Shown here piece after piece: positions 38,155 to 46,806 of a stretch of 64,000 nucleotides of DNA; within the stretch, counting starts at the first letter, position 1, and each line of letters opens with the position of its first letter. Source of the stretch: DASVTR01 sp036387475 (GTDB taxonomy: Bacteria; Acidobacteriota; Blastocatellia; Pyrinomonadales; Pyrinomonadaceae); the NCBI GenBank assembly GCA_036387475.1, contig DASVTR010000006.1:248001-312000 (forward strand). Reading direction: 5' to 3'. The notes beneath the pieces are model-generated. The model did not search any database. It saw only the letters and a list, made by a program, of their open reading frames with translations, and was not told the origin of the DNA. A program made the translations under genes and the position numbers.

Positions 38155-38546
38155 TACCGCCCTTCCCTCCTGGCTTGCTTGATAAGCTGCTCCATGCGCT
38201 CCAATTCATCATCAGAGAGGCGCTCCTGCGAGATGTCCAGCAAAGCCGCGATTGCATCTTCCGTCGAATCATCAAAAAAGGTTTGCAGCACGCGTTGCAG
38301 AGCCGAGAGTTTTGCCCGCTCGCGTCCGACCGTCGGAGAGTAAACGTAACGCTGCCCGTCCTGCTTGTGCCGCAAATGGCCTTTCTCTTCGAGCACGCGC
38401 AACAGCGCACGTACAGCCGAATAGCTTGGCGGGTCAGCCAGGTTTTCCATCACTTCGGTTGCTGTTGCTTTCCCACGACTATAAATGATGTCCATAATCT
38501 GCCGCTCACGCCGTGAGAGAGTTTTTATAGGCTGCTTCCTGCTCAT
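38154..38546 (-). CDS. BlaI/MecI-type transcriptional repressor
   Basis: The 130-residue protein has a BlaI-family winged helix ('LSRRERQIMDIIYSRGKATATEVMENLADPPSYSAVRALLRVLEEKGHL', split here only for description). It also has the 'RYVYSPTV' wing and a helical dimerisation tail ('FFDDSTEDAIAALLD'). It is the first gene of the operon and is expected to repress it by binding palindromic operators; CACGTG-centred palindromes lie 64 and 155 bases upstream. Proteolysis by the co-encoded BlaR1 would relieve repression. An AAGGAAG site precedes the ATG. Family assignment is firm. Confidence 0.94.
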   Translation of the reverse strand: MSRKQPIKTLSRRERQIMDIIYSRGKATATEVMENLADPPSYSAVRALLRVLEEKGHLRHKQDGQRYVYSPTVGRERAKLSALQRVLQTFFDDSTEDAIAALLDISQERLSDDELERMEQLIKQARREGR

Positions 38547-38603
38547 TCATTCTCGCTTCCTTAAGATGGTCTCATATCACTGCTCGAATAAACTCGATGC
38601 TAG

Positions 38604-38632
38604 TTTTTTAGCACGTGCTGCTTTTTTAGCAC
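38604..38632 (-). promoter_or_regulatory. Candidate BlaI operator
   Basis: TTTTTTAGCAC occurs twice in direct orientation (38604-38614 and 38622-38632). The perfect 10-bp palindrome AGCACGTGCT (38610-38619) overlaps the first copy. The element starts 58 bases upstream of the blaI start, where a dimeric repressor would be expected to act. Confidence 0.45.
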
Positions 38633-38700
38633 CCACCGTTTCGAAAGTCAACCCAAAAGTTTATTCTCACATCATCTACGGGCAGAATTTTTAGAGCAGC

Positions 38701-38710
38701 AACACGTGTT
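38701..38710. promoter_or_regulatory. Second CACGTG palindrome, possible operator
   Basis: The perfect palindrome AACACGTGTT is preceded by GCAGC and followed by AAAAATCC. It echoes the flanks of the first site (GCAGCACGTGCTAAAAAA when read leftward). Similarity of core and A-tract supports a second binding site. Confidence 0.35.
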
Positions 38711-39099
38711 AAAAATCCAGCGCCGCACACCGGAAAACGAGTCAGCAGGACTGTCATCATCGTCAAGACAATCGAGCAGATGTTAAATATCAGGACGCTT
38801 TGAACTAGAGCCTATATCACTAACACCACGCTCGCGCAGAATGTGGCAAAAATTTTCGAGGAGGGAGCGCAGCTTCAACAACCCTGTTGCACGAACTGCT
38901 TCTACGGATGTTATTTAGATTCTGTTCCGAGAATTATTTCCGAACGGATTCCGGCTCATAATCCCGCCGCTTGAATGGAGATCAATTACGCTTCAGCCAG
39001 GGAGATCAGGAAAAGGAAGTAGCTGGCAGAGAAATAAGATGACGAAGAGAATTCGTTTTTTGCGTCAGAGCCATTATTAGAGGAGAAGCTGTCTGGGCC

Positions 39100-41409
39100 T
39101 CATTCCACGTAGAAGTTGACTCGCTCGACTGCGGTGCGATTAATCGTTCGGTCTGTGGCCGTCACCTGTAGGACGTAGCGGCCCGGCGGCAGTTGTTCAA
39201 GTGAAAGCTCTGACCAGAAGGGCAGGCGCGCGAGATCAGCGACGATTGGCACTTTGCTCGGCTGGGTCGTTAGCAACGGCTTTGGCCCGCGAAAGACCTG
39301 TGCCTGCACCTGCACATCCGGGCCACGCGTGCCACCAGCGCGCGCAGCGTTGTACACGTAAGTCTGAAAGCGCAGGATGCTGTTGCGCGCAAAGCGATGG
39401 TCAACGTCAACGATAATAGCTCGCGGCCCGCCAGCTTCCGGTCGGACGGGGGCGGTCTCTGTGTTGCGTTCGCCGAGAAAGATACTGCTCAAAGCGAAGC
39501 CGCCTTTCGAGAGGTCTGGAATCTCAATCCACTGCATAGAGCTTCCGACGCGACCCGTGGCGCGCTCGCGCAACGCGACGCGCACCTGATAGAGGCCAGG
39601 CTTGAGGCGTAGCTGTTGATGCCAGACGACCGGCTGCGAGGCGTCTGTGTCTACGGGGTCAGGTGTGACTGTGAGCAATTGCTTGAAGCTGCCGAACTGC
39701 CCGCGATCATCTATGGCCGCGCCCGCCACGTCCAACAGAGCCTGGCGCTTATCCCCTGCCGCGTCGAAGTCGAAGGCTGTCCGGGCCAACTGCATAGAGA
39801 CTTTTAGCACAGAGCCTTGTTCGTCAGTGTTGAGATAGCCGACCGTGAGCGCGACCGGCAACCCGCGCTGCGGATAGAGAGAAGCGAGCGCCGACAGCAA
39901 TTCGTTTTCGTTAGCCTGTGCTTCGGTCTTCTCGTTTTTGCTCCCGGCTTTCGTCTCTTTGGGCCGGGTGCTGCTCTCTTTTGCTCCGGCCTGCGGCTCT
40001 TGTGTCTGGCCCTGGCGGGTCGCTTGCTCGGTCTGTTTTTTCTGGACGGCGGGAATAATGAAGGAGTTGGCCCTCAGGCGCACGCGCAATTCTGGGCGTC
40101 CTTTGACGAAGACTTTCAGGCGCGCTCTGCCCTCACGCAACTCTGCGGAGTCTGGACGCCAGGCGAGCAGGTAATAGTCTGCCGTCTCGCTGATGGCTTG
40201 CTGCACGGCATCCTCTATCGAGCTTGAGTTGAAGATGGCGCGCCCGCCGGTTTCCTCCGCGATGAGTTGAAGCGGTTCTCTGGTGGCCGCGATTTCGCCG
40301 AAGGCGACTCCGGCGCGGCGTGCGGAGAGGTCTATGTAATCGTTGGTGCTGGCATCAACGCTCGAACCCAGTCCGAAGAGAGTCCCGCGCAAGTCCATCG
40401 TGTAGACGACCGCTCCGGCGCTGGCTGCCGTCTCCGTGACGCTGTGCAGCAGTTCGAGCGCGCCCGCATTGCGCTCGTTGAGAATGAAGCCATCCGAGAG
40501 GAAGAAGACGAGCTTTCGGCCCGGAAGAGCGCTCGACGACAGCATCAGGCTGCGTAGCGCGCCGAGCGTATCGGCGGTGGTCATCTGCCCCTGCGTGCGC
40601 ACCTGCCGCAGCCGGTTACGCAGGTAGGGCGCAGCCGAATAGGAGGCCGCCAATTGATGATCTCCATGTCGACTGCCAGGACCCATCTGCTGTTCGAGCT
40701 TGATGGATTCCAGAAGGTACGCGTACAACTCGCGGTTGCCGGAGTCGAGCACCTGGCTCGCCATGTACTCGCTGATTTGTGTCTTGCCGGTGTAAGCCTC
40801 CGGGTTCTGTTTGTAGCCGAGACGCTTGATGGCCGCGCGCAAGACCACTGGATTGTCCGTCAACTGCTGTAAGAACCCTATTTGCCCGCTTGTCGAGACG
40901 ATAGCCACCTGATCGTTCGGGTTCATGCCGCTGTCAATGAAGCGCTGCAAAGCCTCGCGCGCGCGAATAAGGCTCGCGCCGCTCAAATGTAGGTCATCAA
41001 GGAAAAAGAAGATGAGCCGCCCGCGCTCAGGCGCTTCAGGGCTGACGGCCCTGTTCGGTTTGAGCGTATTGCCTGCGCCGCTGCTGCTCCGCGCTGTGGC
41101 GGCTGTCAGTTGCGCCTCTTCGCTGCGGCTGCCCGCCGTGACGCGCTCAAAGAAGGAGATCGCCTGCGTCTTACCGCCCACCTGCAACTCAAACTGCTCA
41201 GGCCGCAAGCCGTCAATAAAGCGCCCCTGTTTATCAAAGACCGCAACGTCCGTCTGCACCAACTCTGTCGTAATTCGTACTACTTCGTCCGTCTGTTCCG
41301 GCGCGTGCCGCTGCGACTGTTGTTGGGCGTGCGCCAGAAGAGTGAGAGAGAAACAGAGGGCGACCGCCAAAAGAAAGGGGCGCTGGTTGACGTTGCGCTG
41401 CAAGAGCAT
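39100..41409 (-). CDS. Secreted VWFA-related acidobacterial-type protein
   Basis: The 769-residue protein has a signal peptide ('FLLAVALCFSLTLLAHAQ'). An N-terminal 'TELVQTDVAVFDKQGRFIDGLRPEQFEL' block is typical of the VWFA-related acidobacterial family, and the vWA domain follows ('LIFFFLDDLHLSGASLIRAREAL', 'QVAIVSTSGQIGFLQQLT', 'LVFFLSDGF'). The MIDAS-like pattern is degenerate. A Lys/Glu/Gln-rich linker (about residues 460-510) leads to a beta-sandwich C-terminal half. The reading frame is open to 41658, but the ATG at 41409 starts the signal peptide and has GAGG nine bases upstream. The upstream extension would also overlap the divergent gene at 41557. Function in this family is unknown. 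Confidence 0.88.
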   Translation of the reverse strand: MLLQRNVNQRPFLLAVALCFSLTLLAHAQQQSQRHAPEQTDEVVRITTELVQTDVAVFDKQGRFIDGLRPEQFELQVGGKTQAISFFERVTAGSRSEEAQLTAATARSSSGAGNTLKPNRAVSPEAPERGRLIFFFLDDLHLSGASLIRAREALQRFIDSGMNPNDQVAIVSTSGQIGFLQQLTDNPVVLRAAIKRLGYKQNPEAYTGKTQISEYMASQVLDSGNRELYAYLLESIKLEQQMGPGSRHGDHQLAASYSAAPYLRNRLRQVRTQGQMTTADTLGALRSLMLSSSALPGRKLVFFLSDGFILNERNAGALELLHSVTETAASAGAVVYTMDLRGTLFGLGSSVDASTNDYIDLSARRAGVAFGEIAATREPLQLIAEETGGRAIFNSSSIEDAVQQAISETADYYLLAWRPDSAELREGRARLKVFVKGRPELRVRLRANSFIIPAVQKKQTEQATRQGQTQEPQAGAKESSTRPKETKAGSKNEKTEAQANENELLSALASLYPQRGLPVALTVGYLNTDEQGSVLKVSMQLARTAFDFDAAGDKRQALLDVAGAAIDDRGQFGSFKQLLTVTPDPVDTDASQPVVWHQQLRLKPGLYQVRVALRERATGRVGSSMQWIEIPDLSKGGFALSSIFLGERNTETAPVRPEAGGPRAIIVDVDHRFARNSILRFQTYVYNAARAGGTRGPDVQVQAQVFRGPKPLLTTQPSKVPIVADLARLPFWSELSLEQLPPGRYVLQVTATDRTINRTAVERVNFYVE

Positions 41410-41556
41410 AGGAGCAGACCTCGCTAGAAAGTTGGTAGTGTTGCAAAAAATTCTTCCAGATGCAATATATTGTGAAGAGAGACAGTGGGCCAACACTGTG
41501 TATATATGCTGAATCTCACTAATGCCAGTTCCGGCAAGCTCACGTTGGGAGAATAG

Positions 41557-42057
41557 ATGATGAGGGTTTTTAAGAACAGAAGGCGCAGGATTCTTGCTGC
41601 GCTCAATTTGCTGGTTGCTCTTGGGATATTCTCGGCATCCCAATTCGCTCTGGCACAAAGCCAGCGGGATAAAGCCGTGATTGATAACTTCATTGCCAGG
41701 CAGATGAGGAGAGAGTCTGCCACCGAATATAAAGAAGCAAGATCAATTGTGCGTGGCGATTTGAATAATGATGGCGATAAAGATGTGGTTGTTCTGTATA
41801 CCCTTGAGAATCTTGGGGGGACGAATCAGTATGTGCAGTATGTAGCGGTCTTCATCAATCGCAGAAGAAGGCTTTTATATGTCACGCATCAGCTAGTCGG
41901 AGGCAAGAACCGGAGGGCGATTGATTCTGTCTCAATCAAAGAGCGAAAGATCAACATGCAAACCGAAGAATATCTGCCGACGGACGCAAGCTGTTGTCCA
42001 AGTAAAAAAGGTAAGGTCAGTTTTATGTTGAGCCGAGGCAAATTGAAAGAAGTTTGA
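41557..42057 (+). CDS. Small secreted protein with one FG-GAP-like motif
   Basis: The 166-residue product has a basic N-terminus and a signal segment ('ILAALNLLVALGIFSASQFALA'). A single 'RGDLNNDGDKDVVVLYTLEN' motif follows, resembling one FG-GAP/VCBS calcium loop, and later 'PTDASCCPSKKGKVSF' with a vicinal cysteine pair. The ATG (or the next codon, also ATG) follows GGGAG. It is divergent from the VWFA gene. No function is assigned; proteins of this pattern are common hypothetical exports. Confidence 0.72.
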   Translation: MMRVFKNRRRRILAALNLLVALGIFSASQFALAQSQRDKAVIDNFIARQMRRESATEYKEARSIVRGDLNNDGDKDVVVLYTLENLGGTNQYVQYVAVFINRRRRLLYVTHQLVGGKNRRAIDSVSIKERKINMQTEEYLPTDASCCPSKKGKVSFMLSRGKLKEV

Positions 42058-42111
42058 CCGTTTCGCATTGAGCTACTGGGCGGAAATGCCCACGGCGACA
42101 ACACGTCGGTA

Positions 42112-43035
42112 CTAGACGATGCGCCGCATGGGAGGTTGAATCATAAGGCGATAGGATTGCGGCGTCGTTCCCGTCAGCTTGCGAAAGAGTCTTGTGAAGT
42201 GACTCTGATGGCTGAACCCCGACCGCAGACCCACTTCGGCGAGGGGCATTTTACCTTCGGCCAGCAACGCCTTGGCGCGCTCGACGCGAAACTTTATCAA
42301 ATGCTGATGAGGCGTCGTCCCCGTCGCACGCTTGAACTCGCGCGCGAAATGAAACGTGCTCATCCCGGCCTCGCCCGCTAAATCATCAAGGCTCAGCTCG
42401 TGCTCATAGTTGTCTGCGACGAAGGCCAGCACACGCCGCAGTCTACGCCCCGAAAGGCCGCCAATGAAGCGGCGCACACCGCCTCCTGAAGCAGTGTAAT
42501 GTCTCAGTAGGTGAACGGCGAGGACGTTTGCCAGCGACTGCGCGTAGAGTCGCCCGCCGGGAGCGTCCGCTTCCAACTCGGCCAGCAATGCTTGCCCTAT
42601 CTGTACGATCAAGGGGTCGTCCAGTGAAGTTTTTTCGATCACTTCTACTCCGCCACTCATAGCGGCGGGCGCGTCTTCGGCGGCGGCGCGCAGGACAAGC
42701 GACGGGTCTAAGTAGACCGCCAGAAACTCGGCCTCGCCTTCGAGCGTGGCCGCGAAAGGCTGCCCCGAAGGAATGACACACACGCCGCCGCTCCTTCGCG
42801 GGTGCGCGTTGAATCCGCTGGACGTTCGGATTCCTCCTTTGCACTCTTTGGTTAGAGTGACTAAGACGAGATGTTGACTGTGACTGTGTTCGGGCACGTC
42901 GCCCGCGCGGAAACGGTAATGGGCGAGGCTAATTCCGTCCCAAGACGCTTGCCTCACGAAGACGAGAGGTGTCGAATGGTGTCGTTCCGGCGCGTTCATG
43001 TTCGTATTCGTGTTCGTATTCATGTTCGCGTTCAT
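42112..43035 (-). CDS. AraC-family transcriptional regulator
   Basis: The 307-residue protein has an N-terminal cupin-like effector domain (about 20-180; 'AHYRFRAGDVPEHSHSQHLVLVTL', 'GGVCVIPSGQPF') and a C-terminal pair of AraC helix-turn-helix motifs (about 205-300; 'LSLDDLAGEAGMSTFHFAREFKRATG', 'LAEVGLRSGFSHQSHFTRLFRKLTGTTPQSYR'). The start overlaps the TetR-gene stop by four bases, so they are coupled. The first 16 residues are a low-complexity run of X-Asn dipeptides containing three in-frame Met codons. The true start could therefore be M1, M5 or M13. Target genes are not visible nearby. Confidence 0.93.
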   Translation of the reverse strand: MNANMNTNTNTNMNAPERHHSTPLVFVRQASWDGISLAHYRFRAGDVPEHSHSQHLVLVTLTKECKGGIRTSSGFNAHPRRSGGVCVIPSGQPFAATLEGEAEFLAVYLDPSLVLRAAAEDAPAAMSGGVEVIEKTSLDDPLIVQIGQALLAELEADAPGGRLYAQSLANVLAVHLLRHYTASGGGVRRFIGGLSGRRLRRVLAFVADNYEHELSLDDLAGEAGMSTFHFAREFKRATGTTPHQHLIKFRVERAKALLAEGKMPLAEVGLRSGFSHQSHFTRLFRKLTGTTPQSYRLMIQPPMRRIV

Positions 43036-43754
43036 GTTTGAGATTTACCTCCCCTCGCGCGCAGCCCTCGCTTCTTGCCTGTCTGCGGCAACAACAGCAA
43101 GCCGCTTGCGGTCGAATGGCGACGCAGGCGCTCTAAGATAGCGTCCCGCGCACGCGAGAACGCCTGTTTGTCTCCGTAAAGCTGGAAGGCCCAGTTGGCT
43201 CCCATCTCCAGAGCGTTGAGTTCGAAGGCGAGTTGTGCCGGGTCTGCGTCTCGTTTTAACTGGCCGGCCTCCCGCGCCTCGTTGATTGAACCTCGAAGCA
43301 CGGCGAGCCACTCTTTCATAATCCCGGCAACGCGGTCGCGCACGGGGCCGGGGCGACTGTCGAACTCTGCTGCGGCGGCGGCGAAAAAACAGCCCCCACG
43401 AAAAACTTCGCCCCGCACGTATGCCAACCACACGTCACATAGTTTCCAAAGACGGGGGAGCCCCTTCCCCGTCTCGAAGGACGGACGGATGACCTCACGG
43501 ATGAAGATGTCGCGTGCAGCCTCGACGGTCGCCAGTTGCAATTCCTCTTTTGAGCCGAAGTGGGCGAACAGCCCGCTCTTGCTCATCGAGAGGGCGGAGG
43601 CGAGCCGCCCGATAGTCAGACCCTCAAGACCCTCCGCCGAGGCAACATCGACGGCCACTTCAAGAATGGCCTGGCGTGTGCGGTCGCCGCGCGCCTTGCG
43701 TGCTTTGACGGCGTTATCCTGTACCGTGCTCACTGCTTTAGCTATTGTGTTCAT
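43032..43754 (-). CDS. TetR-family transcriptional repressor
   Basis: The 240-residue protein has an N-terminal TetR helix-turn-helix (about 30-75; 'TRQAILEVAVDVASAEGLEGLTIGRLASALSMSKSGLFAHFGSKEEL', read in parts) and an alpha-helical ligand/dimer domain ('GGCFFAAAAAEFDSRPGPVRDRV'). The ATG at 43754 was chosen over the longer frame by domain position. A perfect 12-bp palindrome ends 23 bases upstream (43777-43788), the expected site of autoregulation. It forms a two-gene operon with the AraC regulator and no structural gene, so the regulated genes lie elsewhere or beside the operator. Confidence 0.92.
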   Translation of the reverse strand: MNTIAKAVSTVQDNAVKARKARGDRTRQAILEVAVDVASAEGLEGLTIGRLASALSMSKSGLFAHFGSKEELQLATVEAARDIFIREVIRPSFETGKGLPRLWKLCDVWLAYVRGEVFRGGCFFAAAAAEFDSRPGPVRDRVAGIMKEWLAVLRGSINEAREAGQLKRDADPAQLAFELNALEMGANWAFQLYGDKQAFSRARDAILERLRRHSTASGLLLLPQTGKKRGLRARGGKSQT

Positions 43755-43776
43755 CGCAACTCGCTGCCAATATAGC

Positions 43777-43788
43777 ACGAACGTTCGT
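43777..43788. promoter_or_regulatory. TetR operator palindrome ACGAACGTTCGT
   Basis: A perfect 12-bp palindrome lies 23-34 bases upstream of the TetR-family start. Palindromes of the GAACGTTC type are common TetR operators. Its place between the kinase-gene stop and the tetR start fits autorepression. Confidence 0.6.
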
Positions 43789-43864
43789 TTTAGAACAGAC
43801 TTTTTTCGAGCAGCTTTACGGCCACAGCCCCGTATCAAATCCGAGGTTTAAAGGGTTGTGGAAG

Positions 43865-45196
43865 TTAAACGCGGATTTCGCCTTCCGCCTTGCCGAACTG
43901 GATGCGGGTTTTAACCGCGAGCGTGACGCTGCGTTGCGGTTCGACATCCCGCACCTCGCCGTCGGCGGTCGTCACGACCCACTTGTTGTCTGTTAGATTT
44001 TTCAATCCCCAGATATTTGCGTTCGTCGGGTGGCGCGTGACGACGGCGGCGGGGCTGGAGAAATCATAGAGCCGGTCGTCGTCCGTGTGATGCGGAAAGA
44101 GTTGCGTGTCGTGGTTGAGCATCACGACCTGAGTCCCGATGCGTATGCGTGGCGGCAAAGTTAGTTGTACGGCACACGACCAGCACAAGCCTGGGTTGCC
44201 ATTCGTGGCGCGTAAGCGGTCTGCGTCGTAGAAATTTTCCAGCCCGCAGTGTGAACAGTAGATAATGGAATCACGCAATCGTATCATTTGAGCACGCCAT
44301 TCGCTTTCGCGGACGCGCCCATGCAAGGGAGAGCGAATCCCTTCGGTGAAGGCGCGCGTGAAAGTGTCGCGCAAAAATTGCGGGTAGATGCGCCAGAAGG
44401 CAAGCGCGTTATCGTGTATGCCGGGCACGGGCCGGTTTGAGTCGTCCGCAGGATCATAGATGAAGATTGGTTCGCTGCCGTAGAGTTTGTTCATCGCCGG
44501 AAGGTCAAGGCATTTGATTTCCGTTTCTTTTTTGCCTTCAAGCGGGTGCGAGACGGTCAGCATGTAGAAGATGAGGACGGCGAGCGAGAACAAATCCGTC
44601 TGCGTGCTCGGAACAGCCGTGCCCAAGACGACTTCGGGAGCCATAAAGCGTGGTGTGCCGAGGACGCCGAGCGTTCCCTTGCCGTCGGGCGCGACGTTGT
44701 CGCAATCACAGATAAGAATGTCGCCCGTGTCCGGGTCGAAGAAGGCGTTGCCGAATGATATGTCGCGGTAGCAGAAGCCTTGCGTGTGTAGAAGCAGGTA
44801 ATTGTGCGCGAGGTGAAAGCAGGCGGTGGCGAGCGCGCGAAACGTCGGCTCGATGCGCCGCTTCATGAGGTCAACGATGTTCTTGAAACGCGGCGGGCGT
44901 AAACCCATCACGTAGCCGAAGCCTTCGACCTGTTCGTGGACGGCGAGTTCGATGGGCCACAAAAAATGCTCGCTCGGAGCGCCTTTTCTGACGAGGAGTT
45001 CAATCGCCGCGCGCTGTTCGGGCGTCGCCATCTGCGGAAAGAACCACTTGAGAGCGACCGCCTCGCCGCCCAAGGTGGCTTTATAGACTTCGCCCTGCCC
45101 GCCCGCGCCAAGCAATTTTTCTGCCGTACACATCATGCCCGATGGCTCTGCGCGCACCGTTTGACCTTCGCGTAAAATTTGTTGGCCCTCTGCCAT
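43865..45196 (-). CDS. Atypical Ser/Thr kinase of a TerY/PP2C cassette
   Basis: The 443-residue protein is a protein kinase with a zinc ribbon and a C-terminal domain. Kinase motifs are 'LLGAGGQGEVYKA' (loop), Lys50 in 'AVALKWF', 'YRDISFGN' (143-150) in place of HRD...N, 'CDCDN' (163-167) where DFG is expected, and 'APE' (186-188). A Cys4 ribbon lies at 314, 317, 338 and 341. Residues about 350-443 are beta-rich with 'WGLKNLTDNKWVV' and look FHA-like but without clear phospho-binding residues. It is the last gene of a leftward cluster after vWA, PP2C and beta-helix genes; the gap to the beta-helix gene is 17 bases. Kinases of this form accompany TerY-type vWA proteins. Predicted cytoplasmic and active; substrates unknown. 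Confidence 0.85.
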   Translation of the reverse strand: MAEGQQILREGQTVRAEPSGMMCTAEKLLGAGGQGEVYKATLGGEAVALKWFFPQMATPEQRAAIELLVRKGAPSEHFLWPIELAVHEQVEGFGYVMGLRPPRFKNIVDLMKRRIEPTFRALATACFHLAHNYLLLHTQGFCYRDISFGNAFFDPDTGDILICDCDNVAPDGKGTLGVLGTPRFMAPEVVLGTAVPSTQTDLFSLAVLIFYMLTVSHPLEGKKETEIKCLDLPAMNKLYGSEPIFIYDPADDSNRPVPGIHDNALAFWRIYPQFLRDTFTRAFTEGIRSPLHGRVRESEWRAQMIRLRDSIIYCSHCGLENFYDADRLRATNGNPGLCWSCAVQLTLPPRIRIGTQVVMLNHDTQLFPHHTDDDRLYDFSSPAAVVTRHPTNANIWGLKNLTDNKWVVTTADGEVRDVEPQRSVTLAVKTRIQFGKAEGEIRV

Positions 45197-45213
45197 AAAC
45201 TTTCCTTTCCGCC

Positions 45214-46806
45214 TTACAAACGATTATTGTGACTCGCGACCTGCGACCCGTGATGCGTTTCCCAAGCGGCGACGCGGTTCTGCGTCAGATCACAAGCTTC
45301 GACTTCGACCGCGCCGCCCGGCTCGCAACTGACGCCGACATGACCGTTATCGTTAATGCGGCACGCGCGCGCGATTGCGACGCCGTTGGCGTTAACGTAC
45401 ACGCCCGACTCGCGATTACGGAAAACGTCGGAGTTTTCCAGAATCGCGTGCCCCGCATCGTCAATGAAGACGCCATGCGATTGCCCGTCGTGAATCTGAC
45501 AATTCAGTAAACGCACCTCGCCGCCGCCCGACGCGGCGACTTCCGGTGCATCGTGGCGATAGATGTTGCACGCTTCAATTGTCGCCTGCCCGTTGCGGTG
45601 CGTGAAGACGCCTGTGTTTTCGCCGTCGTGAATGCGGCAGTGGCGTAAGGTGGCGCGGCCCGCGTCGCTGATGCCGACGTTTGTGCGCCGGTTCGCATAA
45701 ATGTCGCAACCCTCGATGGTGTTTGCCGCGCGATTCCAGACGACGATTCCGGCGTCAGAGCCGTGATGTATGTGACAGTTTGTAACGCTCGTGCTCGCAC
45801 CATTCGTGATGGCGACAGCGACGTTCGCGTTCTCGGAGATGTCGCACGCTTCGATGACACCCTGCGCGCCATCGAAGGCGAAGACGCCGGAATCTACGCC
45901 GTGGTGTATGCGGCAAGCGCGAATCACGGGCGCAGCCGACGGGTTGTGGATTGCGACGCAGGCGAGCGAATCGGAGCTGATGTCGCAGCCGTCAAAGAGC
46001 GGTCGCCCGTGCGGTATGTCCACTGCGAAAAAGCCGTCGTTGTTTGCGCCACCCGCTCGCGCTTGTCCGCGCAAAGTTAAATTGCGAATCGTCGCCGCAT
46101 CCGTTCGCATGACAAGACAACTGGACGTGGTTGCACGCACGATGATTTCTTCGAGCGCACCGTCGCCGACAATCTCTAACGATTTATCTATCACGAGACC
46201 TTCGTTGTAAATGCCCGGACGCACGAGCAGACGCGAGCCTGCCTGAGCGCGCCGTATAGCATCGTTGAGCGTCAGAAAATCTCCACTGCCATCAAGAGCG
46301 ACGACGAAGGACATGCGCGCAGCCGACGAAGAGGAACGCGCCGGGCTTGCTGGCGGCGACGCGTGCGCGGCGGCGTGAGATTGCGGCGCTCGTGGCGATT
46401 GAGCCTGCGTCGGCTGCGATTGCGGCTGTGGCGTGTCAGCTACTTGCTTGTCAGCTTGTTCGTTTGTCTGTTCAAGTGCGTCTAATTCTTCAAGTGTAAT
46501 GACCTCAAGCGCGAGCGCCCATGTATGCACTGTCCATCGCGCGGCGCTCGCTTCCATCGCTACGTCTTCGTGTAGACGTGCGGCGAGACGGGCGAGCAGC
46601 GCGCCGCGCGGCATACGGCTTTTGCCGGAGGCGAGAAGTGCCGCGGGAATGTGTTCTTCGAGCGCGCTTGTGAGCACACTGATTTCACGGCGATGGGCGG
46701 GAAAGTTGTCGCGCATTAAGCCTTCGCAACGCCTTGGCTCGTTGATAATCTCGCGCCCGTGGCGGCGCACGATTTCAAGCAGTTTTTGACGTGGCAGATT
46801 GTTCAT
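45214..46806 (-). CDS. Parallel beta-helix protein with N-terminal helical adaptor-like domain
   Basis: The 530-residue protein has three parts. Residues 1-112 form a helical domain ('LLEIVRRHGREIINEPRRCEGLMRD', 'HRREISVLTSALEEHIP', 'ALLARLAARLHED', 'WTVHTWALALEVITLEEL') shared with the protein at 49034. A Gln/Pro/Ala linker (113-160) follows. A right-handed parallel beta-helix of about 15 coils then runs from about 165 to 530 ('IEACDIS...VAITNGASTSVTNCHIHHGSDAGI'), of the NosD/pectate-lyase type but lacking visible catalytic residues. There is no signal peptide, so it is probably cytoplasmic. The start overlaps the PP2C gene by 32 bases and is supported by alignment with the paralogue. It may be a scaffold or polymer-binding partner of the kinase/phosphatase pair; not established. 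Confidence 0.8.
   Translation of the reverse strand: MNNLPRQKLLEIVRRHGREIINEPRRCEGLMRDNFPAHRREISVLTSALEEHIPAALLASGKSRMPRGALLARLAARLHEDVAMEASAARWTVHTWALALEVITLEELDALEQTNEQADKQVADTPQPQSQPTQAQSPRAPQSHAAAHASPPASPARSSSSAARMSFVVALDGSGDFLTLNDAIRRAQAGSRLLVRPGIYNEGLVIDKSLEIVGDGALEEIIVRATTSSCLVMRTDAATIRNLTLRGQARAGGANNDGFFAVDIPHGRPLFDGCDISSDSLACVAIHNPSAAPVIRACRIHHGVDSGVFAFDGAQGVIEACDISENANVAVAITNGASTSVTNCHIHHGSDAGIVVWNRAANTIEGCDIYANRRTNVGISDAGRATLRHCRIHDGENTGVFTHRNGQATIEACNIYRHDAPEVAASGGGEVRLLNCQIHDGQSHGVFIDDAGHAILENSDVFRNRESGVYVNANGVAIARACRINDNGHVGVSCEPGGAVEVEACDLTQNRVAAWETHHGSQVASHNNRL

Larger units (their letters stand above)
38547..39099. other. Regulatory intergenic region upstream of blaI
   Basis: These 553 bases contain the putative BlaI operators at 38604-38632 and 38701-38710 and otherwise no supported gene. 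The far part (38820-39099) flanks the 3' end of the VWFA gene. Confidence 0.5.
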
